NCBI GenBank assembly: GCA_022763115.1
Contig: JALEGJ010000127.1
Span: 1 to 50,518, forward strand
DNA length: 50,518 nucleotides
From: Aquisalinus sp.
GTDB lineage: Bacteria; Pseudomonadota; Alphaproteobacteria; Caulobacterales; Parvularculaceae
Direction of reading: 5' to 3'
Position 1 is the stretch's first letter; each line of letters starts with the position of its first letter. The notes under the pieces are model-generated. The model ran no database searches. It was not told the origin of the DNA and saw nothing but the letters and a program-made list of their open reading frames with translations. The position numbers and the translations under genes are program-made. Shown one piece after another: positions 32,234-40,270 of the stretch.

Positions 32234-35119
32234 TTACTCTGTTTCCAGCATGACGGGGGCTCCGAAGCCAACCTGCTCCAGGCGGCCAGCTTGCGTTTCG
32301 GCATCACCGACCACAAGCCAGTTCATGGCATCCGGGCGCAGGTAGTTTTCTGCCAGTGCCTTGAAGTCTTCCAGGGTCATGGCTTCCACGCGGTCAGCAT
32401 TGCGGGCGAGGTAATCATCCGGATAGCCATAGGCGCTGATATCTTCCAGCACACCGAGCTTGTCGTCCAGTGTCTCGGTCTCGAGTGCGAGGCCGCGCAG
32501 CAAGGCGCCCTTCATGATCGTGAGGTCATCCTCAGTAAACTCGGGCCCATAATTGGCGAGGATGTCCCGGATCAATTCTACTGACTCAAGCGTGACGTTG
32601 GAGCGCACGCTCGTCTGGACGGCAAATGTGCCACGATCTTCCGCGCCATTGAACCCGGAGCGGATGCCATATGTGTAGCCGCGATTGACGCGCAGCTCTG
32701 TGTTCAACTCGGATGTGTAGATGCCGCCAAGCAGGAAGTTCATGGCTTCCGCCAGCGGGTAGTCATCATCCGTCGCGGCGAGGGACGGCCTTGCCGCAAT
32801 AATGACAGATTGCTTCGCCCCCGGAATATCATAAAAGTGAATTTCCGATGCGAGCACGTCTTCTGCCTGCGGCAAGCTGACGGCAGCCGGGCCCGGTTTA
32901 TTCCAGCGATCAGCAAGGCCGCTGAAAGCTGACGACACGGCATCGGCGCTGATGTCACCTACAACCCGCAGTTTCGCGTCAGCCGGGGTGTAATTGGTCG
33001 TGTAGAACGCTTTCAGATCATCCAGAGTTACGGGTTCCAGTTTTTCGACCGTCCCGTAAGGGCGATAACTGAACATGTGATCTTCAGGATATAATAGTTG
33101 TGCGGCTTCGCGCGCGGCAATCGCGTTAGGGCTGCCGGCGGCCTGTTCAAGTTCATTGATCCGTTGACGTTTCAATGTCTCAAACTCTTCCTCATCCCAA
33201 CGCGGTTCCAGAAGCATTTCCTCTACGAGCGCAATCGTTTCATCGAAGTTTCTGGCCAGTGTTTCGCCCTGCACGAAGGTGCCATAGCTGCCCGCACTGA
33301 TCCTGATGGAAGAGCCCAGCTTGTTGATGGCATCTTCCAGTTCTGCGGTGGTTTTACTGGCCGTGCCTTTCTCCAGCATGTCAGCTGTCATGTTCGCGAC
33401 GGCAGGTTTCGCAGCATCGCCACGCTCGCGCCCGGCATCAATGGCGAGGGAGAAATAGACCAGCGGGGTCTCCGTGTTCTCAATGCCGTAAACATCAATG
33501 CCGTTATTCAGAGCACTGCGCCAGACTTCCGGTGAACTCAATTCGTAAGGGTCACCAAATGGTGGCTCAACGGTTCGGTCGAAGCTAGATGGTGTTGGTT
33601 CGAAGCTGCGGATTGTCGGATCAAATTCGGCAACAGTTTCTGCGCCCTGAATGATCTGTTCCTCAACAACTTCCGCCTGAGTGGACCCTTCTAGAGCCAG
33701 TTCCAGTTTCCCTTCTGGCACAAAGCTGGTCACCACAAAGGGCTTGTCCTTGATATATGTTTCATAGACGCGCATCACATCATCAGTTGTGACACCAAGT
33801 ATCTGGCTGATATCCTTGTTGATGTAGCCAGGATCACCCGTGAACAGATTGTATTCACCAAGCTGAATAGCCTTGCCAAGCGCGCTCTGAATGTTGTCAT
33901 AGAAGTCAACTTCCAGCCCCGCCTTGATGCGGTCGAGATCATCCTGCGAGATGCCATTTTCTTCAAAGCGGGTAAAACCCTGTTCGAGGGCAGGTAAAAG
34001 GCCGTCCAGGTCTTCTCCGGCATTGGAGTTGATAAAGAGATAGATTTCTCCGGCAAGTTCTGAGGCGTTATTGAACATGCTGACATCCGAGGTCAGCTTC
34101 TGTTCATCAATCAGGACTTCGTTGAGTGGGGCGCGTTTGCCCTGTGTGAGGTACTCAACCAGAATTTCCAGTGCGTAGGTGTCCGGATGGAATTGCTCTG
34201 CGGCGGGCCAGACCATCGTCATTAGGGGAACAGTGGCGAAACTGTCCTCGTGATAAAGCGAAATGTTTTCCTCAAGCACGGCAGCGCGTGGTGCGATAGG
34301 GGCAATATCTTCCCCACGCGGAATTTCACCGAAATACTTTTCTACGAGCCGTTTGGCTTCAGCAGGCTCAAAGTCACCCGAGATCGTGACAGTCACATTG
34401 TTTGGAACATACCAGCGGCGATAGAATGCCTGCACATCCTCAAGGCTTGCGGCTTCAAGATCAGCCAGAGAGCCGATGACTTGCCAGTTATAGGGGTGAT
34501 CCTCCGGGTACATCGCCTTGCCGATGACGTAGAAATTATGGCCATAGGGCTGATTATCAACGCGCTGGCGCTTTTCGTTTTTAACGACCTGCTTTTCGTT
34601 GATGATGACGTCTTCTGTCACCGTATTGATGAAATAACCGAGCTTGTCGGCTTCGGCCCAGATGATTTTCTCAAGCGCGTCTGCGGGCACGGCCTGAAAG
34701 TATTGCGTCATGTCATTGGTGGTGAAGCCGTTGGTACCTTCGCCGCCGATACGGGTGTTCATTTCATCAAGGCCGCCATAGCCGAGATTTTCAGAGTCCA
34801 GAAAGAGCAGGTGCTCGAACAGGTGGGCAAAACCTGTGCGGCCCGGCAGTTCTCTGGCTGACCCAACGTGTACGGCGAGGTTGATCGCCACGACAGGGTC
34901 AGATTTGTCCACATGCAGAACAACATCGAGGCCATTGTCGAGCTCATACTTTTCGACTTCGACAGAGAGCTGACTGCTGCCGGACTCGGCTTTGCCCACA
35001 ACATTTGTGTCGGTTGCGCTCGGGGTCTCGCTGCTGCTGCATGCCGCAAGGGAGAGTGCGGCGGCTGTCAGGGCAAGAAAACTGGTGCGCACGTTAAGTG
35101 CTTCTGATATGCGTGACAT
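32234..35119 (-). CDS. M16-family zinc metallopeptidase, lipoprotein, two-domain
   Basis: Insulinase-like peptidase of 961 residues. The lipobox LAAC puts the lipidated cysteine at residue 27, so it is membrane-anchored. The inverted zinc motif HxxEH is at residues 99-103 (FAHLFEHLLF), with the third ligand likely Glu182 (VVKNEKRQ). The second half (from about residue 510) repeats the M16 fold without the zinc site and has the usual YRPYGTVEKLEPVTLDDLKAFY loop. Both halves together make the clamshell that digests short peptides. A GGGA ribosome binding site precedes ATG 35119. The gene is followed by a strong hairpin and probably stands alone. Confidence 0.92.
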   Translation of the reverse strand: MSRISEALNVRTSFLALTAAALSLAACSSSETPSATDTNVVGKAESGSSQLSVEVEKYELDNGLDVVLHVDKSDPVVAINLAVHVGSARELPGRTGFAHLFEHLLFLDSENLGYGGLDEMNTRIGGEGTNGFTTNDMTQYFQAVPADALEKIIWAEADKLGYFINTVTEDVIINEKQVVKNEKRQRVDNQPYGHNFYVIGKAMYPEDHPYNWQVIGSLADLEAASLEDVQAFYRRWYVPNNVTVTISGDFEPAEAKRLVEKYFGEIPRGEDIAPIAPRAAVLEENISLYHEDSFATVPLMTMVWPAAEQFHPDTYALEILVEYLTQGKRAPLNEVLIDEQKLTSDVSMFNNASELAGEIYLFINSNAGEDLDGLLPALEQGFTRFEENGISQDDLDRIKAGLEVDFYDNIQSALGKAIQLGEYNLFTGDPGYINKDISQILGVTTDDVMRVYETYIKDKPFVVTSFVPEGKLELALEGSTQAEVVEEQIIQGAETVAEFDPTIRSFEPTPSSFDRTVEPPFGDPYELSSPEVWRSALNNGIDVYGIENTETPLVYFSLAIDAGRERGDAAKPAVANMTADMLEKGTASKTTAELEDAINKLGSSIRISAGSYGTFVQGETLARNFDETIALVEEMLLEPRWDEEEFETLKRQRINELEQAAGSPNAIAAREAAQLLYPEDHMFSYRPYGTVEKLEPVTLDDLKAFYTTNYTPADAKLRVVGDISADAVSSAFSGLADRWNKPGPAAVSLPQAEDVLASEIHFYDIPGAKQSVIIAARPSLAATDDDYPLAEAMNFLLGGIYTSELNTELRVNRGYTYGIRSGFNGAEDRGTFAVQTSVRSNVTLESVELIRDILANYGPEFTEDDLTIMKGALLRGLALETETLDDKLGVLEDISAYGYPDDYLARNADRVEAMTLEDFKALAENYLRPDAMNWLVVGDAETQAGRLEQVGFGAPVMLETE

Positions 35120-35208
35120 TGAATTTTCCCTCGTAAATCTCGTTACTTACATATTAAGGCAGGTCATGCGCCATGCCAAAATTACGAAATGTACAAGGTG
35201 GGCGCGCT

Positions 35209-35760
35209 TTATTCAGGTTTTTCAATGCCAGTGAGGCCATCGAGGCTCCGGGCGTTGCTGACGTAAATCTTGTCGCGGATCTCGTCGGCGGTCTTGTTTT
35301 CGTAATAACGCCGAAGCTGGTCGCGCTCTGATTTGAATTCGTAAAACGGCACACCCCAGCCGCAGCTATCCTGAATGCGGGTCAGCTTTACCCGAATGAT
35401 GTTCCGGGCACGGTCATGCGCCGGGAACAGCGTCATCAGATCAGCAAATTCCGGGTGATTGAAGTCTATAGCCTCGCCATGTCCATAAAGGCGTAGAATT
35501 TTGGCAGCCCCTTCGAAAGCACAGAACATGATCGTGATGCGCTCATTTTCCTGAATGTGGGCGACAGTCTCAATGCCGGAGCCGCCCACATCAAGATAGG
35601 CGACTGTGAGTGGATCAAGGATGGCAAAACTGTCGTATCCTTTGGGAGACACATTGACATGGCCATCAGCAGAAAGGGGCGCGGTTGCGACAAAGAACAT
35701 CTTCTGGGCCTTGATGAAATCAGCCCAGCGATCATCAATCTTTTCATATACCTTGCCCAT
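35209..35760 (-). CDS. Pyridoxamine 5'-phosphate oxidase-family flavoprotein
   Basis: Split-barrel flavin-binding protein of 183 residues. The segment FFVATAPLSADGHVNVSPKG is the typical FMN-domain start; GNxx-type FMN contacts cannot be pinned precisely. It is not a true PdxH (wrong length and no PdxH C-terminal motif), but belongs to the general stress/unknown PNPOx group. The gene begins 12 bp after folE stops, so it is the last gene of the riboflavin-folate run and shares its FMN link. The stop at 35209 is followed by a gap of 89 bp with no evident terminator. Confidence 0.85.
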   Translation of the reverse strand: MGKVYEKIDDRWADFIKAQKMFFVATAPLSADGHVNVSPKGYDSFAILDPLTVAYLDVGGSGIETVAHIQENERITIMFCAFEGAAKILRLYGHGEAIDFNHPEFADLMTLFPAHDRARNIIRVKLTRIQDSCGWGVPFYEFKSERDQLRRYYENKTADEIRDKIYVSNARSLDGLTGIEKPE

Positions 35761-35772
35761 AGTGTCCGTCCT

Positions 35773-36351
35773 TTACTTAATCAGCCTGAAGAACCTGTCT
35801 TCCATCGTTGCTTCCCTGAAGGCGCCGGTAAAGCAGCGGGTGACACAGCTGACGCCAGTCTTGTTGATGCCGCGCGTTGAGATACATTGATGCTCAGCGT
35901 CAACCAGAACCGCGACGCCGCGTGGTTTCAGAACACGGTCCAGTGTCTGGGCAATCTGATTGGTCAGGATTTCCTGCGACTGAAGACGCTTGGCGTAAAT
36001 ATCAACCAGCCGTGCCAGCTTGGAGATGCCAACAACGCGGGTGTCAGGCAGATAGGCCACATGGGCCGTGCCGATGATCGGCGCCACATGGTGCTCGCAA
36101 TGGCTTGTCACGCGAATGTTCTTCATCAGGACGATATCATCGTAGCCTTCCACTTCCTCGAAGGTGCGGGACAGCACAGCTTCCGGGTCCTCGTTGTAGC
36201 CCTGAAACCAGTCGTCATAGGCTTTGACGAAACGTTTGGGCGTATCAATCAGGCCTTCGCGGGAGGGGTCGTCCCCGATATAGGCGAGTAGCGTGCGAAC
36301 TGCCGCTTCTGCTTCAGCGCGGCCTGGTCGCTTCAATATATCTTCACTCAT
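35773..36351 (-). CDS. folE: GTP cyclohydrolase I
   Basis: Enzyme of 192 residues that opens GTP to dihydroneopterin triphosphate, the first step of folate and pterin synthesis. The zinc and active-site signatures are [10 protein letters not shown] and [33 protein letters not shown] is also typical. Start at 36351 ([10 protein letters not shown]) has AAGGA six bases upstream; the frame opens 18 bases earlier at 36369. The gap to ribH is 20 bp. Both folE and the riboflavin branch draw on GTP, so their joint transcription under one FMN riboswitch would couple folate to flavin supply. Confidence 0.94.
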   Translation of the reverse strand: MSEDILKRPGRAEAEAAVRTLLAYIGDDPSREGLIDTPKRFVKAYDDWFQGYNEDPEAVLSRTFEEVEGYDDIVLMKNIRVTSHCEHHVAPIIGTAHVAYLPDTRVVGISKLARLVDIYAKRLQSQEILTNQIAQTLDRVLKPRGVAVLVDAEHQCISTRGINKTGVSCVTRCFTGAFREATMEDRFFRLIK

Positions 36352-36371
36352 GATAGATCCTTCAGCCATAT

Positions 36372-36860
36372 CTAGTCTCTCTTCAAGTTCTCTGTAACGC
36401 TCGCCATTTCCAGCGCGGCGAGGGCGAATTCTGCGCCCTTGTTGTCCTTGTTTTTGGAGGCCCGTTGCCAGGCTTGCTCCTCCGTATTTACGGTCAGCAC
36501 ACCGAATATAACGGGTGTTTTGCCGCTTAGCGAGGCAGCTGTAATGCCGCGCGCCGCTTCGCCTGCGACATAATCAAAATGCGGTGTCTCACCGCGAATG
36601 ACGCAGCCAAGGGCGATGACCGCATCAAACTTTCCGCTTTCGGCGGCCAGCGTGCAGGTGAGCGGAAATTCAAAAGCGCCTGGAATAATAATCTGGCTTA
36701 TGTCGCTTTCTGCTACGCCTTGAGCTTGCAGGGTGTGGAGACACGCCTCGCGCATTTCCCCGATAATCTCGTCGTTCCAGCGTGTGTAGATGATGGCTAC
36801 CTTGCGGCCTGTACCATCATGCACGCCATCAATCGCTGTTGTCAGACCTTCGGTTCTCAT
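36372..36860 (-). CDS. ribH: 6,7-dimethyl-8-ribityllumazine synthase
   Basis: Lumazine synthase of 162 residues that joins 5-amino-6-ribitylaminouracil with dihydroxybutanone phosphate, the step before riboflavin. Motifs are [32 protein letters not shown] and [14 protein letters not shown]. The N-terminus is slightly longer than the shortest family members. Its ATG overlaps the ribB stop in the 4-base form ATGA (36857-36860), which shows translational coupling. It lies between ribB and folE. Confidence 0.95.
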   Translation of the reverse strand: MRTEGLTTAIDGVHDGTGRKVAIIYTRWNDEIIGEMREACLHTLQAQGVAESDISQIIIPGAFEFPLTCTLAAESGKFDAVIALGCVIRGETPHFDYVAGEAARGITAASLSGKTPVIFGVLTVNTEEQAWQRASKNKDNKGAEFALAALEMASVTENLKRD

Positions 36861-37495
36861 TCGGCAGCACGGAATACAGCTTCCGTCTCCCGTCGCCAGC
36901 CTTGAATTTGTTCGACCGAAATGATCCGGATGCCATGTTTTTTACCAAACTCTTCCAGATCCGGCAGGCGTGCCATTGTGCCATCGTCATTCATGACTTC
37001 GCAAATGACACCACCGGGGCGCAGGCCAGCCAGTTTTGCGAGGTCAACGCTGGCCTCCGTCTGGCCATCCCTTTCCAGAACCCCGCCATCGCGCGCGCGC
37101 AAGGGGAACATGTGGCCCGGCATGACAATGTCAGATTTTTTACTCATCGGGTCCATCAACACCTGAATGGTCCGGGCACGATCATGTGCCGAAATGCCTG
37201 TCGTGACCCCTGATGCTGCTTCAACCGAGACCGTGAACGGCGTACCAAACCCTGACTGGTTATCTTTTGGTTCAACCATCAGGGGAAGACCGAAATGGTC
37301 AATGATCTCGCCCGCCATCGCGCAGCAGATCAGGCCGCGGCCTTCGCGCGCCATGAAATTGACGGCATCCGGCGTAATCAGTTCTGCCGCAAAGGCCAGG
37401 TCGCCTTCATTTTCGCGGTTTTCATCATCCACGATAATAACGAACCTGCCGGCACGAAAATCGGCAATGGCGTCTTCCAGATTAGCTAATGGCAT
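36857..37495 (-). CDS. ribB: 3,4-dihydroxy-2-butanone 4-phosphate synthase, stand-alone
   Basis: Converts ribulose 5-phosphate to dihydroxybutanone phosphate and formate. All RibB hallmarks are here in 212 residues: [16 protein letters not shown] near residue 24, [36 protein letters not shown] and [13 protein letters not shown]. The C-terminal GTP cyclohydrolase II domain of the RibBA fusion common in this position in alphaproteobacteria is missing, and the stop is genuine because the next gene overlaps it. A separate ribA must exist elsewhere. The start overlaps the ribE end by 14 bp. Confidence 0.95.
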   Translation of the reverse strand: MPLANLEDAIADFRAGRFVIIVDDENRENEGDLAFAAELITPDAVNFMAREGRGLICCAMAGEIIDHFGLPLMVEPKDNQSGFGTPFTVSVEAASGVTTGISAHDRARTIQVLMDPMSKKSDIVMPGHMFPLRARDGGVLERDGQTEASVDLAKLAGLRPGGVICEVMNDDGTMARLPDLEEFGKKHGIRIISVEQIQGWRRETEAVFRAAE

Positions 37496-38111
37496 GATGG
37501 CCTCCTTGCGCTTCTGTTATTGTTTGTGCGCCAAGCAGTTTCTCAACATATTTGGCAATGATGTCTGTTTCGAGGTTGACCCGCTCACCGACCGACTTTC
37601 GGGGCAGTGTGATATGTTCCTGCGTGTGCGGAATGAGTGTGATGTTGAACCAGTCTTCACCAGTGTCCACGACTGTCAGGCTGGTGCCATCAATAGTAAT
37701 GTAGCCTTTGGTCACGATGTATTTTATCAGGTCCGGCGCGGTCCTGATGGTGACCCAGATCGCTTCCTTGTCTGCCCGGAAACTCTCAACGACCCCAGTG
37801 CTATCCACATGGCCTTGTACATAATGGCCGCCGAGGCGGGTTTGCGGTGTGGCGGAGCGTTCGAGGTTCACCTTGCTGCCGGAGGCAAGATCACCAAGGT
37901 TCGTACGCGCAAGCGTTTCCGGCACTGCATCAACGGTGAAAGCTTCATGGGTGAAGCTGGTGACCGTGAGGCAGACACCATTGACCGCAATCGAGTCGCC
38001 GATAGCGACATCCTGCAGCACCTTGTTGGCGCTGATGGTCAGGGTGTATTTCTGATCCGCCTGCGAAATATCAGCGATTTGACCTATCTCTTCTATGAGG
38101 CCTGTGAACAT
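37482..38111 (-). CDS. ribE: Riboflavin synthase, alpha chain
   Basis: Trimeric enzyme of 209 residues that dismutates two lumazines to riboflavin. It begins [12 protein letters not shown], as in all family members, and has two lumazine-binding repeats: [12 protein letters not shown] then [14 protein letters not shown] in the region of the junction, and [14 protein letters not shown] in the second. The sequence is full length. It overlaps ribD by 19 bp at its start and ribB by 14 bp at its end, so the rib genes are tightly coupled. Confidence 0.95.
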   Translation of the reverse strand: MFTGLIEEIGQIADISQADQKYTLTISANKVLQDVAIGDSIAVNGVCLTVTSFTHEAFTVDAVPETLARTNLGDLASGSKVNLERSATPQTRLGGHYVQGHVDSTGVVESFRADKEAIWVTIRTAPDLIKYIVTKGYITIDGTSLTVVDTGEDWFNITLIPHTQEHITLPRKSVGERVNLETDIIAKYVEKLLGAQTITEAQGGHHAIS

Positions 38112-39235
38112 GTTGCCTCCGAATTATGTTTCGATACGGCGCCGCGCATCAGCAACGTGCCATGCAGTTGTTCAATTTCAGTATTCTGCAAGCGGAACGC
38201 ATTATCGAGCGTTTCAGCCCCAAGGCCTGCGACGGGTACTGCGGCATCACCGCCGATGATGACAGGCGCGATAAAGGCCCAGACCTCATCGACAAGTCTT
38301 GCGTCAAAGAAACTGCCAAGGACCTTGCCGCCCCCCTCAATCATGCAGGAAAGAACATTACGCTCATGCAAGGCTGTGAGAAGGGAAGAGAGATCAGGTC
38401 GCCCGGCAGTGTCCGCCTTCAGCCGCACAACCTCGACACCTCGCCCGCGTAACGCCTGTTCTTTCAGAGCAGGCATGGCGGTCGTCGTTGCCAGCAGTGT
38501 TTTTCCTGGTGTCGTCGAGCGGAAAATTTTTGCTTCCAGTGGCACCCGGCCCGTACTGTCGAGTACGACCCGCAAGGGGTGGGCTGCCTGGCGATGCCCC
38601 GCCGGCAATTTACCTCTCGCGGTCAGGCTTGGGTCATCAGAAATGATGGTATCTACGCCAACGATAATTGCATCACAGGCCTGGCGCAGATCATGTCCGC
38701 GCAGGCGTGCCGCTTCCGATGTAATCCACTTGCTGTCACCTGTTCTTGTGGCGATTTTGCCATCAAGACTGCTCGCAAACTTGGCAATGACATAAGGCGT
38801 CTGCTGACGGATATGGTGCAGCCAGAACCTGTTCAGATGTGCTGCCTCTGAAGCACACAGGCCAGATCGGACCTTGATGCCGGCATCACGTAATCTGTCA
38901 TCGCCTCCGGCAGCAACCGGATTTGGGTCAGATACGGCGTACACAACCTCAGCGACCCCGGCTTTTATCAGCCCTTCTGTGCAAGGCGGGTTACTGCCGT
39001 AATGGTTGCAGGGTTCAAGCGTGACATAGGCGGTTGCGCCATGGGCCTGCTCTCCGGCTGCGCGCAAGGCATTTGCTTCTGCGTGCGGCGTGCCGGGACG
39101 GGCATGAAAACCTTCTCCCAGGATGCGACCGTCTTTAGCGAGCACGCAGCCGACCATCGGGTTCGGGGAGGTGTACCCTTCCGCCCGTCTGGCGAGATCA
39201 ATCGCGCGCATCATGTATGGGGTTTCATCACCCAT
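38093..39235 (-). CDS. ribD: Bifunctional diaminohydroxyphosphoribosylaminopyrimidine deaminase / 5-amino-6-(5-phosphoribosylamino)uracil reductase
   Basis: Two-domain enzyme of 380 residues for steps two and three of riboflavin synthesis. The deaminase zinc site is HAEANAL with PCNHYGSNPPC; the reductase domain begins near residue 150 (VIAKFASSLDGKIAT) with SEAARLRGHDLRQ and IEGGGKVLGSF. ATG 39235 follows GAGAGG by a good distance. It is the first gene of the operon and lies 121 bp after the FMN riboswitch, so flavin level controls the whole run. Confidence 0.95.
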   Translation of the reverse strand: MGDETPYMMRAIDLARRAEGYTSPNPMVGCVLAKDGRILGEGFHARPGTPHAEANALRAAGEQAHGATAYVTLEPCNHYGSNPPCTEGLIKAGVAEVVYAVSDPNPVAAGGDDRLRDAGIKVRSGLCASEAAHLNRFWLHHIRQQTPYVIAKFASSLDGKIATRTGDSKWITSEAARLRGHDLRQACDAIIVGVDTIISDDPSLTARGKLPAGHRQAAHPLRVVLDSTGRVPLEAKIFRSTTPGKTLLATTTAMPALKEQALRGRGVEVVRLKADTAGRPDLSSLLTALHERNVLSCMIEGGGKVLGSFFDARLVDEVWAFIAPVIIGGDAAVPVAGLGAETLDNAFRLQNTEIEQLHGTLLMRGAVSKHNSEATCSQAS

Positions 39236-39286
39236 AAAAGCCTCTCAAAACCGGACTTTCAGGGCGCAAAGGCAACTAATTAAGAG

Positions 39287-39306
39287 CACACGTATAATCA
39301 CGTGTG
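39287..39306 (-). promoter_or_regulatory. Hairpin in the rib leader, possible expression platform
   Basis: CACACGT (39287-39293) and ACGTGTG (39300-39306) form a 7-bp stem with a six-base loop between the aptamer and ribD. There is no T run after it on the minus strand, so control may be at translation. AGGCAA near 39350 and TTGCCT near 39270 (both on the minus strand) could pair across it. Confidence 0.35.
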
Positions 39307-39356
39307 GTTCTCGTCATAGCTTAACGAACCCGGATTCAGGGTGTCGTTTGCCTCGA

Positions 39357-39520
<164 letters not shown>

Positions 39521-39532
39521 TCATTTAGTAGC

Positions 39533-39561
39533 AATATATGCCTGAGCCGAAACGATAGCAA
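39533..39561 (-). promoter_or_regulatory. Promoter of the rib operon
   Basis: On the minus strand TTGCTA (39561 to 39556), 17 bases, TATATT (39538 to 39533). Transcription would start near 39526, right before the riboswitch, as expected for a leader RNA. Confidence 0.7.
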
Positions 39562-39622
39562 GCTGCGCTTGCAGAAGACAGATAGTGCGCATAATGACAC
39601 GACTATCAGCAAGAGAGCAGCC

Positions 39623-40261
39623 ATGTCTTTCGACAGCATCACAGTCTTTCAATATCTCAATGTCTTCGGGCTATTCGTCTTCGCGATTTCTGGTGCGCTG
39701 ACGGCACTGCGCAATGATATGGATTTCTTCGGTGTTGCCCTGATCGCCTTTGTGACCGGTGTTGGCGGCGGGACGATCCGCGATGTGATGCTTGGCGCTT
39801 TCCCCGTCTGGTGGATACGCGACCCGTCTGCTGTTTTCATCTGTCTGGCCGGGGCGATTATCGCCACCCTGGCGCAGCCTCTTTTGTCAAACCGTCTGAA
39901 AGCATTGATCTGGGCTGATGCTCTGGGCATGGCGGTGTTTGCTATTCTTGGCGCTCAGGCTGCTATTGCCATGAATGCACCTGTCGTTATTGCGATTTTC
40001 ATGGGCGCAATTACGGCGACCTTTGGTGGCGTGGTGCGGGATGTTCTGCTCAATGAGCCGCCGCTTATTCTGAAGCAGGACATTTATGCCACCGCGGCCC
40101 TGATCGGGGCAGGGCTCTATATGGGCCTGCTGGCAGCGGGGATGACGCAAGGGATAGCTGCGCCTCTGGCGGCGTTCGCGACATTTCTCATTCGGGCGGC
40201 GGCGATCATCTGGGATATTCCGTCACCAAAATTTGGCCGGCAGCGCCGGAATGAGTCATAG
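39623..40261 (+). CDS. TRIC / UPF0126 family cation channel (YicG-like)
   Basis: Inner-membrane protein of 212 residues with about seven helices in two repeats. Each repeat has the Gly-rich turn of the family: VGGGTIRDVMLG at about residue 46 and FGGVVRDVLLNEPP at about residue 130. Bacterial TRIC proteins form trimeric potassium/monovalent cation channels. The frame opens earlier, at 39341, but that part overlaps the riboswitch and its reading is not protein-like; ATG 39623 begins MSFDSITVFQYLN, as in relatives. It is divergent from the rib operon and converges on the mscS-type gene with nine bases between the stops. Confidence 0.9.
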   Translation: MSFDSITVFQYLNVFGLFVFAISGALTALRNDMDFFGVALIAFVTGVGGGTIRDVMLGAFPVWWIRDPSAVFICLAGAIIATLAQPLLSNRLKALIWADALGMAVFAILGAQAAIAMNAPVVIAIFMGAITATFGGVVRDVLLNEPPLILKQDIYATAALIGAGLYMGLLAAGMTQGIAAPLAAFATFLIRAAAIIWDIPSPKFGRQRRNES

Positions 40262-40270
40262 CGCGCTTGC

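Noticed and set aside
33098..34861. Several long plus-strand frames inside the M16 peptidase gene
   Set aside because: They are antisense shadows of a gene with a full set of M16 motifs.
37167..38795. A 542-residue open frame on the plus strand across ribE and ribD
   Set aside because: It lies antisense to ribB, ribE and ribD, which have full motifs and overlaps typical of an operon. Its sequence is rich in Ser, Arg and Pro with no recognisable domain.
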